From Planctomycetaceae bacterium (GTDB lineage Bacteria; Planctomycetota; Planctomycetia; Pirellulales; Pirellulaceae): a stretch of 6,085 nt of DNA. The notes below the pieces were generated by a model. The model made no database searches, was not told the DNA's origin, and saw only the letters and a list, made by a program, of their open reading frames with translations. Shown piece by piece: positions 1 to 6,085 of the stretch. The first letter of the stretch is position 1. Each line of letters begins with the position of its first letter. The position numbers were made by a program, and so were the translations under genes. The stretch covers positions 1 through 6,085 of the forward strand of contig SKVE01000061.1 of the NCBI GenBank assembly GCA_007129635.1. The letters are read 5' to 3'.

Positions 1-98
1 AATTCTGGCGAATCCGGCTACGGCGTGATTTCCCAATTCTGGCGAATCCGGCTACGGCGTGATTTCCCAATTCTGGCGAATCCGGCTACGGCGTGATT
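1..98. repeat. 34-bp perfect tandem repeat, about 2.9 copies, downstream of mutL
   Basis: Three consecutive copies begin at bases 1, 35 and 69. Each starts AATTCTGGCG and contains CCGGCTACGGCGTGATT. The first two units are 34 bases and identical. The third keeps the first 30 bases exactly and then diverges (GTCC in place of TCCC), ending four bases before the mutL stop codon. The array starts at the window edge, so more copies may lie further left. The ends of the core form only a weak imperfect dyad (AAT...ATT), so it is not an obvious hairpin terminator. There are no spacers, so it is not a CRISPR array. I recall the core motif from intergenic DNA of Pirellulaceae, which would make it a dispersed family element, but I cannot verify this here. 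Bases 1-102 contain nothing else that I can identify. Confidence 0.95.
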
Positions 99-102
99 GT
101 CC

Positions 103-2043
103 TTAGATGCGTTTGAAGCGTTTATCCAGTTCGTCGCGGGAAAAGACCAGCGCCGTGGGGCGACCGTGTGGACAATGGTGGCTGTCCTGAAACAAGTGCC
201 GTTGTTCCAGTAGGGCTGTGATCTCGTCGGCGTTCAGCCGATCGCCGGCCTTGATGGCCGCTTTGCACGAGATCATGTGCAGCATCTCGTCCAGCAGATC
301 CCGCCGATCCGGTACCTTGCCGCCGCTGATCAACTGCTCGACAAGCTGCCGCAGGACCTCGGCCGGATTGAAATTGGCCAGCATGGCCGGGTAACTGGAG
401 ACCAGCACCGTATCGCCGCCAAACGGCTCGATCTCGATGCCCAGTTCCTTCAGGACTTCGCGAAACTCCAAGGCCACGCCGGCCTCGGCGGGCGTCAGCG
501 TCACCGGCTCGGGGACCAGCAGACGCTGCTTTTCCAAGCTGCCCGCCAGTACCTTTTCACGAAGCTGCTCGTACAGAATGCGTTCGTGCAAGGCGTGCTG
601 GTCGATGATGACCATGCCTTCATCGTTTTCGGTGATCAGGTACCGGTTGTGGACTTGCATCCCGGCACGCGTCACGACCGGGGCGGATGCTGGCGATGGC
701 GTCTGGGGTGCTTCCGCGCCAACCGCCTGCTGCGGCGCCTGGGCGGCAGGCGAGCCGATTCGATGATCGGAGAAAGGACGGAACGGGGGCACCGCAGCGG
801 GTGGACGGGTGTCGCGGAACTCGAAGTGCGGCTGCCGCACCGGCGACGGCGGGTCGGGTGATCGCCCGGTCGCGGATCCAGCAGCCGTCGGGGAATCCTG
901 GGGTAGCTCGGCAGTCGGTCTGGGTCCGGTTCCCGTCTGGCCTTGAGCCCACTGCATCAATTCGTTTCGCCGTTGTGCGGCTTGATCGGTATCCAACGCG
1001 GCGGCCGGGTCCTGGTCGACGGCCAGCGGGCCGCTTTGAACGCGAGCGGTCAGGTCGGTGCTGAGGAACTTCTGACGCAACGTGCCGAGTAACTGGCTGT
1101 AGATCCGGCCGCCGTCCTGAAAGCGGACTTCCAGCTTGGTGGGGTGCACGTTCACATCGACCGAATCGGCCGGGATCTCCAGTTGTAGAAAGGCGACCGG
1201 GAACCGGCCGGTCAGCAGCAGACCGCGATAAGCTTCGCCCAGCGCGTGCTGCAAGGCTCGGTCGCGGATGTGGCGACCGTTCAAGAAGAAATACTGCAGC
1301 CGATTGTTGGCGCGGCTCAAACTGGGGTTGGCGACAAAACCGCTGACCGAGACCACGCCGTCGCTGCCTTCGACCGGGATCAAAGCGTCGGCGATCTCTA
1401 AACCAAAAAATTTGCTGATCCGCTCGCGCCAACTGAGCACCGGTGGCAGATCGTGGATCGGCCGCTCGTTGTGCTGCAGCGTGAAATGGACGGCGGGAAA
1501 AGCCAGGGCGATTCGCGTGAACGCTTCGGTCACATGTCCCATCTCGGTCTGCGGCGTCCGCAGGAACTTGCGGCGTACCGGCGTGTTGCAGAACAACTGC
1601 CGCACCTCGATGATCGTCCCGACCGGGGTCCCGCACGGCGCGATCTGACCCCATTGTCCCCCGATCACCTCCAATTCCGCGCCGGCCTGGTCGCCTCCGG
1701 TGCGGCTGCGAATCAGGAATCGGCTGACCTCGGCGATCGATGCCAACGCCTCGCCGCGAAACCCCAGGCTGCGGACTCCGAACAGATCGTCCGCGTCGCG
1801 GATCTTGCTGGTGGCATGGCTGGTCACCGCCAATTCCAACTGTTCGGGCTCGATCCCGCAACCGCTATCGGCGACTCGCACCAGTTCGGTACCGCCTTTT
1901 TCGACCGCCACATCGATGCGAGTCGCACCGGCATCCACCGCGTTTTCCAGCAGTTCCTTCACGACGCTGGCCGGACGTTCGATGACTTCCCCGGCAGCGA
2001 TCTTGTTGACCACACTGGGCGGCAGTTGCCGGATCTCGGGCAT
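103..2043 (-). CDS. mutL: DNA mismatch repair protein MutL, endonuclease type
   Basis: MutL (646 aa, usual family length) couples MutS mismatch recognition to strand incision and removal in the cytoplasm. The N-terminal GHKL ATPase is intact: ENAVDAGA (residues 33-40, Mg/ATP-binding Asn34), DSGCGI (59-64), TSHATSK (74-80), GFRGEAL (94-100) and NTPVRRKFL (153-161). A Pro/Ala/Gln-rich linker covers about 330-455. The C-terminal domain carries the nicking-type signature DQHA(X)2E(X)4E (481-492), SCKAAIKAG (592-600) and CPHGRP (624-629), the metal-binding endonuclease set absent from E. coli MutL. QRLLVP (506-511) fits the QXX(L/I)XP sliding-clamp motif. This predicts an incision-competent MutL in an organism without MutH (inference). 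The ATG at 2041-2043 is preceded by GAGGA, and the protein begins at the expected MPEIRQLPP. It lies 24 bases after the response regulator gene and is probably co-transcribed with it. Confidence 0.98.
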   Translation of the reverse strand: MPEIRQLPPSVVNKIAAGEVIERPASVVKELLENAVDAGATRIDVAVEKGGTELVRVADSGCGIEPEQLELAVTSHATSKIRDADDLFGVRSLGFRGEALASIAEVSRFLIRSRTGGDQAGAELEVIGGQWGQIAPCGTPVGTIIEVRQLFCNTPVRRKFLRTPQTEMGHVTEAFTRIALAFPAVHFTLQHNERPIHDLPPVLSWRERISKFFGLEIADALIPVEGSDGVVSVSGFVANPSLSRANNRLQYFFLNGRHIRDRALQHALGEAYRGLLLTGRFPVAFLQLEIPADSVDVNVHPTKLEVRFQDGGRIYSQLLGTLRQKFLSTDLTARVQSGPLAVDQDPAAALDTDQAAQRRNELMQWAQGQTGTGPRPTAELPQDSPTAAGSATGRSPDPPSPVRQPHFEFRDTRPPAAVPPFRPFSDHRIGSPAAQAPQQAVGAEAPQTPSPASAPVVTRAGMQVHNRYLITENDEGMVIIDQHALHERILYEQLREKVLAGSLEKQRLLVPEPVTLTPAEAGVALEFREVLKELGIEIEPFGGDTVLVSSYPAMLANFNPAEVLRQLVEQLISGGKVPDRRDLLDEMLHMISCKAAIKAGDRLNADEITALLEQRHLFQDSHHCPHGRPTALVFSRDELDKRFKRI

Positions 2044-2047
2044 GCGA

Positions 2048-2052
2048 TCCTC
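2048..2052 (-). promoter_or_regulatory. Ribosome binding site of mutL
   Basis: On the minus strand GAGGA lies four bases before the mutL ATG, inside the 24-base gap after the regulator stop codon. It fixes the mutL start. It also suggests that mutL is translated from a message shared with the upstream gene, because so short a gap leaves little room for a separate promoter, although a promoter inside the regulator gene is not excluded. Confidence 0.65.
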
Positions 2053-2067
2053 GTACCTGTTGAAGGA

Positions 2068-3477
2068 TCAGAGTCGATACTTGTCCAATTTGCGGTACAG
2101 CGTGCGGGCGCCAATGCCCAAAATCCGCGCCGTTTCTTCGCGGTTGCCGTTGGTCAGCTTCAGCGTTTCTTCGATGGCCCAGCGCTCGATTTCGCTGAAG
2201 GGCTGGCCGATCATGCCCATGGGCATCGACGAACTCTCCATGGTCTGCTGGTCGATCTCCGTCAACTCGGGCGGCAGGTCGTCAATGTCCAGCAATCCAT
2301 CGATGTCCAGCACGATCATGGTTTCGACCGCGTTTCGCAATTGCCGTACATTGCCGGGCCAATCGTAGACGAAAAACCGTTTGCTGACCGCCGGGGAAAA
2401 ACTGCGAGCCGATTTGCTGTGTCGCTTGTTGAATTGTTTGCGGAAGTGATCCATCAGCGGCACGATGTCCTCGCGTCGCTTGCGCAACGCCGGCAATTCG
2501 ACGGTCACCACCTTGATCCGGTAGTACAGATCGCGGCGGAAATCGCCTGATTCCACCGCGTCTTCCAGATCGCGGTTGGTCGCCGATACCAGCCGCACAT
2601 TGACCTTGATCGGTTTGTTATCGCCGACTCGAGTGATCTGGTGCTCTTCCAGCACCCGCAGCAGCTTGATCTGCGTGGATATGGGCATGTCGCCGACCTC
2701 GTCCAGAAACAGCGTGCCGCCGTTGGCGTACTCGAACGCCCCGACGCGATCGGTGACCGCATCGGTAAAGGCGCCTTTGACATGCCCGAACAACTCGCTT
2801 TCCACCAGATTCTCGGCGACCGCCCGAGCGTTCAACGGCACCATCCGCTTCTGCTTGCGGGGGCTGTTCTGATGGATCGCCTGGGCGATCAGCTCTTTGC
2901 CCGTACCGCTCTCGCCAGCGATCAACACGGTGGCGTCGGTCGGCGCGATCCGCTTCAAACGATCGATGACCGTTTGCATCCGGTCGCTGGTGTAGATGAT
3001 GCCTTCGAAGCCGAATCGTTCGTCCAGACGCTGCGACAGTTCCAGGTTCTGACGCTGCAGTCGCACGGCATCGACCGCCCGTTCGAAAACCGCTCGCAGA
3101 CGGTCCGACGAGATCGGTTTTTCCAGGAAGTTGAAGGCGCCCTGCTGCATGGCCTCGACCGCCTTGGGGACCGTTGCATGCCCGGTGACCATGATCACCT
3201 GGCATGCCGGCAGCATTTCACGGGTACGGGCCAGCACCTCCATCCCGTCCACTTCGTTCATCACCAGATCGGTGACTACCACGTCGTACGTGTTCTGCTC
3301 GACTCGCTTCCGGCCTTCCGGACCGCTGGTGGCGATTTCGCATGGATAGCCAACGCGCTCCAGGATCTCGGACATGGCCATCGCGTGCGCACGGTCGTTG
3401 TCCACGATCAACGTGCGGATCGAATCGCGCGACCAAGAGTCCCCATTTTCCGACTTGTCCAGTTGAGTGTCTGACAT
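2068..3477 (-). CDS. Sigma-54-dependent response regulator (NtrC/AtoC type)
   Basis: A 469-residue cytoplasmic transcription activator in three parts. The receiver (about 20-135) has acidic D26/D28 (VDND), phosphoacceptor D70 (VVVTDLVM), T98 (VMVTGHA) and K120 (LEKPI). The AAA+ sigma-54 interaction domain (about 158-390) has Walker A GESGTGK (188-194), the sigma-54 contact loop as GAFTDA (235-240; classic form GAFTGA), Walker B GTLFLDEVGD (254-263), SATNRD, FRRDLYYR and WPGNVRQLRN (373-382). A Fis-type helix-turn-helix closes the protein (about 428-467, GNREETARILGIGARTLYRKL). All catalytic residues look intact, so it should activate RNA polymerase-sigma-54 when phosphorylated. No partner kinase lies in the window. 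The start is uncertain: I chose ATG at 3475-3477 (MSDTQLDK), but an in-frame GTG at 3496-3498 would add seven residues; neither has a clear Shine-Dalgarno. Its targets cannot be read from the sequence. Confidence 0.95.
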   Translation of the reverse strand: MSDTQLDKSENGDSWSRDSIRTLIVDNDRAHAMAMSEILERVGYPCEIATSGPEGRKRVEQNTYDVVVTDLVMNEVDGMEVLARTREMLPACQVIMVTGHATVPKAVEAMQQGAFNFLEKPISSDRLRAVFERAVDAVRLQRQNLELSQRLDERFGFEGIIYTSDRMQTVIDRLKRIAPTDATVLIAGESGTGKELIAQAIHQNSPRKQKRMVPLNARAVAENLVESELFGHVKGAFTDAVTDRVGAFEYANGGTLFLDEVGDMPISTQIKLLRVLEEHQITRVGDNKPIKVNVRLVSATNRDLEDAVESGDFRRDLYYRIKVVTVELPALRKRREDIVPLMDHFRKQFNKRHSKSARSFSPAVSKRFFVYDWPGNVRQLRNAVETMIVLDIDGLLDIDDLPPELTEIDQQTMESSSMPMGMIGQPFSEIERWAIEETLKLTNGNREETARILGIGARTLYRKLDKYRL

Positions 3478-3504
3478 GCTGCCGATGATACAAGACACGC
3501 GTCA

Positions 3505-3520
3505 CCCGGGCTAGCCCCGG
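3505..3520. repeat. GC-rich palindrome upstream of the response regulator gene
   Basis: CCCGGGCTAGCCCCGG contains a perfect ten-base palindrome (GGGCTAGCCC, 3508-3517). With one bulged G it can pair further into a five-base-pair stem with a CTAG loop. It lies 27 bases before the chosen regulator start and about 80 bases after the stop of the upstream gene. No T-tract follows on the minus strand, so an intrinsic terminator is unlikely. It could be an operator, a leader hairpin or a member of a dispersed repeat family; a CCCGGGCTAG-type string seems familiar from planctomycete intergenic DNA, but that is unverified memory. The rest of the gap 3478-3599 shows no gene and no clear housekeeping promoter. 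Confidence 0.4.
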
Positions 3521-3599
3521 TCAGCCAGTCGACGGCCGCCGCAGAGCAGGCCTCCCGCATGCCCCACCCCCCGTCTGCGCTCCCTTTGGCGGTTGCCGG

Positions 3600-5927
3600 T
3601 CATTTCGGCCGGGGAGGTCCGACGTAAGGGGCAGCGCCCAAGGTTTGTAGCGGAGCGTCCTCGATCCCGAGCACGTCGGGGTCATCCGAGGTCGGGGCTT
3701 CGATGAACCCGTAGTAGCGGCCCATCCAGTAGCTCTCCAGCCACGTGTTGGCCGTCGGGGCGCTGCGGCCATCGCGACCGCCATCCAGAGTCAACTGGGT
3801 GGTGTCCAGCTTTTTGGGTTCGGATTCGCGAGGCGAGATGGCTTTGGGCGAATTGGTGCGTGGTCCGACAGCGTAGGAGACGTAACCGGCTTCCGGGTAC
3901 AGATCGGTCCGCTGCGAATTGCGGTACGTGTGACTGATCAGATCCAGCGGCCACTCGCGCAGGAACCGGACTCCCTGCTCCGCTTCGCAATCGTTGCCGG
4001 TGATCATGCCGTACAGGAAGTTGTACCAGGGGTGTTTCTCGATCCGCTTGATCTCCCAACTGCGTTCCAGGCTGCGCAAGTACAAGGCTCGCAGCCGCGG
4101 GCACTCGACGTACTTCAACAGAGCGTAGTAGGACATGAAGGCCAAACGGTCATCCCAGACGGTGATGAAGTTCGGCGGGAAGGTGATCTTTTGCCGGACC
4201 GTGTATTCGGGGTAGCCGAAGTCGATCAACTGCTGAAGCGCGTCCCGAGCCTGATCGGTACCCAGCAACCCAATGGCCGTGTGCGCATAGGCTTGCGCTT
4301 CCATGCCGTTCAACCCACGAGCGTACATGCCATAGGGACGCAGCAGGTACTGAGGGTCCCATCGTCCCCAGCGAGTCAATTCGCCGTCCATGTCGCGCAG
4401 CTTCCAGCCGTTTTCCACGATATGCTGCGTCAGGCGTTCGACGTGCTGTTTGGCTCGCTGCTTCTCCGGACCGTCCGGCGCCAGGTCATGAAAGACGGCC
4501 ATGCCATAGTAGTGCGCGCCCACTTCGTCGCTGGACGTATCGCCTTTCCAAAAAAAGTTTCCGTCCGGCGTGGGTACCCAGCGAGCGGGCAGGCCGCCGG
4601 ACCCGCGCGTGGATCTGGGCGACAGGTCGCCGACGCTCCAGATCGATCTGGCGGGAAAGCCTTCGATGGGCGTGATCTCCTCCAACCAGACGATCGCCTT
4701 GAACGTGTTGATCGCTTCGGCGAACGCGGCCGGGTCGCCGGTGACGGCATACTTGTACATCATGGCGACCATGTAGTGCGTCGTGAAACCACCGTCGTTG
4801 TCCGTGACCTCGCGAACCCATTGCTCCCGCTGGTCGTCCCAGTAGATCTTCTGAGTGAAACCGAGTCGCTTGTAGCCCCACTGGTCCATGGAACGCTGGT
4901 AGTACTCGGCCTTTTTCTGCAACGTCCAAGGCTCGTAGCGAATGATCCCCAACCCGCCGTCTGTGGCGATGTAGGCCGTATCGTCGCTGACCGCCACGTC
5001 CCGGACTCGATCGTCGGGCAACCAGCGTCGCCCCGCAAAATAGTGGAACTGATCGCCCGTTTTTCGCACAGCGCCCCAAGTGGTACCGAACCACAATTCG
5101 TCATCGAACCCCCGAGCCAGGCAGGTGATGTCCTCGTACGGCAACCCGCTTTTTCCGTCCAGCGTCGTCAGCGCCATGCCGCGTAACACCGAGACGCCTC
5201 GTCCCGTGGCCAAGTACAGCCGGCTGCCCACCGACAGCATGTCGCGGATTTCCGGCGAGGGAGGCAGACCCCATTCGGCCACGCGGGGGTCGACCAGGTC
5301 GCCGTCCAACAAGACCAGGCCGTTGGGTCGCAGCCCGTATAAAGTGCCGCTGTAGGCGGCGATCCGATGCAGCGGCCCGATCCGTTCGGGCTGAGGTAGC
5401 ACTTGGGTCCCGTCTTCGCGGTGGAAGGTGATGTTGGTCGACCGATAACCGGTCTCCGGCTCGAGATTGTCCAATCGACCCCGCTCGTACCGATACACGT
5501 CCATGGTCGTGGCAGCATGCACCACGCCGTTCAGCAGGCACACATCCACGAATGCCTGGTCGCTGATCTGCTGCACGCGATCCCCCACCATCCGATAAAG
5601 GCCGGCCGGCCCCATCGCCCACAAGGCGCCGTCTAATACGCGGAGCCGCTGCAGACCGGCGGGCAACTCGGGGACGCGTTCCAATTGTTGACCATCCAGC
5701 CCATAGCCGCCCTGATCGGTCAACGCGTACAACGTCCCCTCGTAATGAGCCACCGACAGGATCGGCCGATCGGTTTGGATCTGGCTGCCCAGCTCCTGTA
5801 GGTACACGTCGTCCGCTACCGGCTTCCACAGTCGCTGGTCCGCATCGCGCAGAAACGGGTCGTCCGACCACACCGATCCCGCACACAAAACCGTGCCGAT
5901 GATCGCCAACCACCCTCGATACAACAT
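3600..5927 (-). CDS. Exported seven-bladed propeller plus helical toroid protein, function unknown
   Basis: A 775-residue protein with a signal peptide (about 1-21, MLYRGWLAIIGTVLCAGSVWS minus the last residue or so; no lipobox). Seven repeats of the pattern V..h...G.LY..T..Gh form a beta-propeller, with blades starting near 55, 93, 126, 185, 226, 266 and 307 and an insertion at 159-184. The blade with GLPYEDITCL...DELWFGTTWG resembles the two-component regulator propeller (Reg_prop) repeat. From about 340 to 745 comes a helical region, probably an (alpha/alpha)-toroid, with conspicuous motifs DNDGG (376-380), ARSIW (426-430), GDTSSDE (462-468) with H472, RWGRWDP (519-525), WDDR (591-594) and a late YWMGRYYGFI (733-742). 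I recall similar uncharacterised proteins in Planctomycetes and other phyla. The clustered Asp/Glu/Trp/Arg residues suggest a carbohydrate-binding or carbohydrate-cleaving cleft, but no activity is established. The start follows a strong Shine-Dalgarno; an upstream ATG at 5961-5963 is less likely. Confidence 0.85.
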   Translation of the reverse strand: MLYRGWLAIIGTVLCAGSVWSDDPFLRDADQRLWKPVADDVYLQELGSQIQTDRPILSVAHYEGTLYALTDQGGYGLDGQQLERVPELPAGLQRLRVLDGALWAMGPAGLYRMVGDRVQQISDQAFVDVCLLNGVVHAATTMDVYRYERGRLDNLEPETGYRSTNITFHREDGTQVLPQPERIGPLHRIAAYSGTLYGLRPNGLVLLDGDLVDPRVAEWGLPPSPEIRDMLSVGSRLYLATGRGVSVLRGMALTTLDGKSGLPYEDITCLARGFDDELWFGTTWGAVRKTGDQFHYFAGRRWLPDDRVRDVAVSDDTAYIATDGGLGIIRYEPWTLQKKAEYYQRSMDQWGYKRLGFTQKIYWDDQREQWVREVTDNDGGFTTHYMVAMMYKYAVTGDPAAFAEAINTFKAIVWLEEITPIEGFPARSIWSVGDLSPRSTRGSGGLPARWVPTPDGNFFWKGDTSSDEVGAHYYGMAVFHDLAPDGPEKQRAKQHVERLTQHIVENGWKLRDMDGELTRWGRWDPQYLLRPYGMYARGLNGMEAQAYAHTAIGLLGTDQARDALQQLIDFGYPEYTVRQKITFPPNFITVWDDRLAFMSYYALLKYVECPRLRALYLRSLERSWEIKRIEKHPWYNFLYGMITGNDCEAEQGVRFLREWPLDLISHTYRNSQRTDLYPEAGYVSYAVGPRTNSPKAISPRESEPKKLDTTQLTLDGGRDGRSAPTANTWLESYWMGRYYGFIEAPTSDDPDVLGIEDAPLQTLGAAPYVGPPRPK

Positions 5928-5933
5928 GGTATG

Positions 5934-5942
5934 TCCTCTCCT
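5934..5942 (-). promoter_or_regulatory. Ribosome binding site deciding the start of the propeller/toroid gene
   Basis: On the minus strand AGGAGAGGA ends six bases before the ATG at 5925-5927, an excellent Shine-Dalgarno. If translation began at the in-frame ATG at 5961-5963, these bases would be read as the Arg-Arg-Gly run of a twelve-residue extension ahead of the signal peptide. The match and spacing favour the downstream start, which also places the signal peptide at the very N-terminus. Confidence 0.75.
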
Positions 5943-5962
5943 GGTCAATTCGTCGGTGGCCA

Positions 5963-6085
5963 TCAGTCGTCCTGCGCGGCGCCTGGGTCCCAGATGGTGG
6001 CGGTGATGTAACGTTCCTTGCTGGTAGCGTCCTTGAAGTAGATGACGCTCACGATGTTGCCGTCCGCTCGCTGGATACTTCGCGG
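5963..6085 (-). CDS. C-terminal end of a probable BNR/sialidase-like protein (partial)
   Basis: The frame is open from the window edge for 40 codons to TGA at 5963-5965; the start lies beyond base 6085. The peptide runs from RSIQRADGNIVSVIYFKD through KERYITATIWDPGAAQDD. The pattern R.DG.IVSV.YF.D....RYI.ATIWDP matches what I remember as the C-terminal strand pair of BNR-repeat/exo-alpha-sialidase-like proteins common in Planctomycetes. That is established only by resemblance, and 40 residues contain no catalytic site. It ends 35 bases before the chosen start of the propeller/toroid gene, and its TGA overlaps an alternative ATG of that gene by one base (TGATG), so the two are probably one operon. 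Family assignment is moderate; that it is a real coding end is fairly sure, from the clean frame, the conserved-looking peptide and the tight junction. Confidence 0.65.
   Translation of the reverse strand, partial: PRSIQRADGNIVSVIYFKDATSKERYITATIWDPGAAQDD

Noticed and set aside
1..98. CRISPR array
   Set aside because: The copies are directly abutting with no unique spacers, and no cas gene is present.
620..1861. Minus-strand open frame of 413 codons in another frame of mutL
   Set aside because: It lies wholly inside mutL, is extremely rich in Arg/Pro/Gly and has none of the family motifs that the real frame contains.
1453..2550. Plus-strand open frame of 365 codons antisense to mutL and the regulator
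   Set aside because: It spans the antisense of two well-supported genes and their junction, its translation is low in recognisable motifs and rich in Arg/Gln/His/Asp, as expected from reading high-GC codons backwards.
3478..3599. Rho-independent terminator for the propeller/toroid gene
   Set aside because: No hairpin followed by a T-run is seen on the minus strand; the only strong palindrome is close to the next gene and lacks a T-tract.
4638..4651. Perfect 14-base palindrome CCAGATCGATCTGG inside the propeller/toroid gene
   Set aside because: It is within coding sequence for the conserved-looking ARSIW motif, it is isolated, and GATC/CGAT-rich palindromes are expected by chance at this composition; no function can be argued.
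3930..5186. Plus-strand open frame of 418 codons antisense to the propeller/toroid gene
   Set aside because: It has no recognisable domain and its composition is typical of a GC-rich antisense shadow; the minus-strand frame has a signal peptide, a repeat pattern and a good ribosome binding site.
5928..5963. Twin-arginine export signal in the extended N-terminus (TRRG)
   Set aside because: The residues after the Arg pair do not fit the Tat consensus, and the Arg codons are simply the Shine-Dalgarno sequence read in frame.

Overview
The window looks like chromosomal DNA from a planctomycete of the Pirellulaceae (Rhodopirellula/Rubripirellula-like) type. This is inference, not proof. It rests on moderately high GC, long spurious antisense reading frames, a secreted propeller/helical protein of a kind I associate with Planctomycetes, a sialidase-like C-terminus of a style common there, and a 34-bp tandem repeat whose core I recall from Pirellulaceae intergenic DNA. 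No 16S rRNA or other decisive marker is present.

All four genes lie on the minus strand, so transcription runs from high to low coordinates. In that order they are: (1) 6085-5963, the last 40 codons of a gene whose start is outside the window, resembling the C-terminus of planctomycete BNR/sialidase-like proteins; (2) 5927-3600, a 775-residue exported protein with a seven-bladed beta-propeller followed by a large helical, probably (alpha/alpha)-toroid domain of unknown function; (3) 3477-2068, an NtrC-type response regulator with receiver, sigma-54-interacting AAA+ ATPase and Fis-type HTH; (4) 2043-103, mutL, encoding an endonuclease-type mismatch repair protein. Downstream of mutL, bases 1-98 hold about 2.9 perfect copies of a 34-bp tandem repeat.

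The genes fall into two probable transcription units. Genes 1 and 2 are 35 bases apart, the second has a strong Shine-Dalgarno, and both products seem suited to the cell envelope or outside (an enzyme-like BNR protein and an exported propeller/toroid protein); a role in breaking down or sensing glycans is a reasonable but untested guess. Genes 3 and 4 are 24 bases apart and probably co-transcribed, which would put a mismatch repair gene behind a sigma-54 activator. The 122-base gap between the units (3478-3599) contains a GC-rich palindrome, a weak sigma-54-like motif and no recognisable intrinsic terminator.

The points most worth a second look are the uncharacterised propeller/toroid protein with its strongly patterned acidic motifs, its pairing with the sialidase-like gene, the regulator-mutL arrangement, and the perfect tandem repeat beginning four bases past the mutL stop. 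I see no rRNA, tRNA, CRISPR array, insertion sequence, prophage or defence genes.
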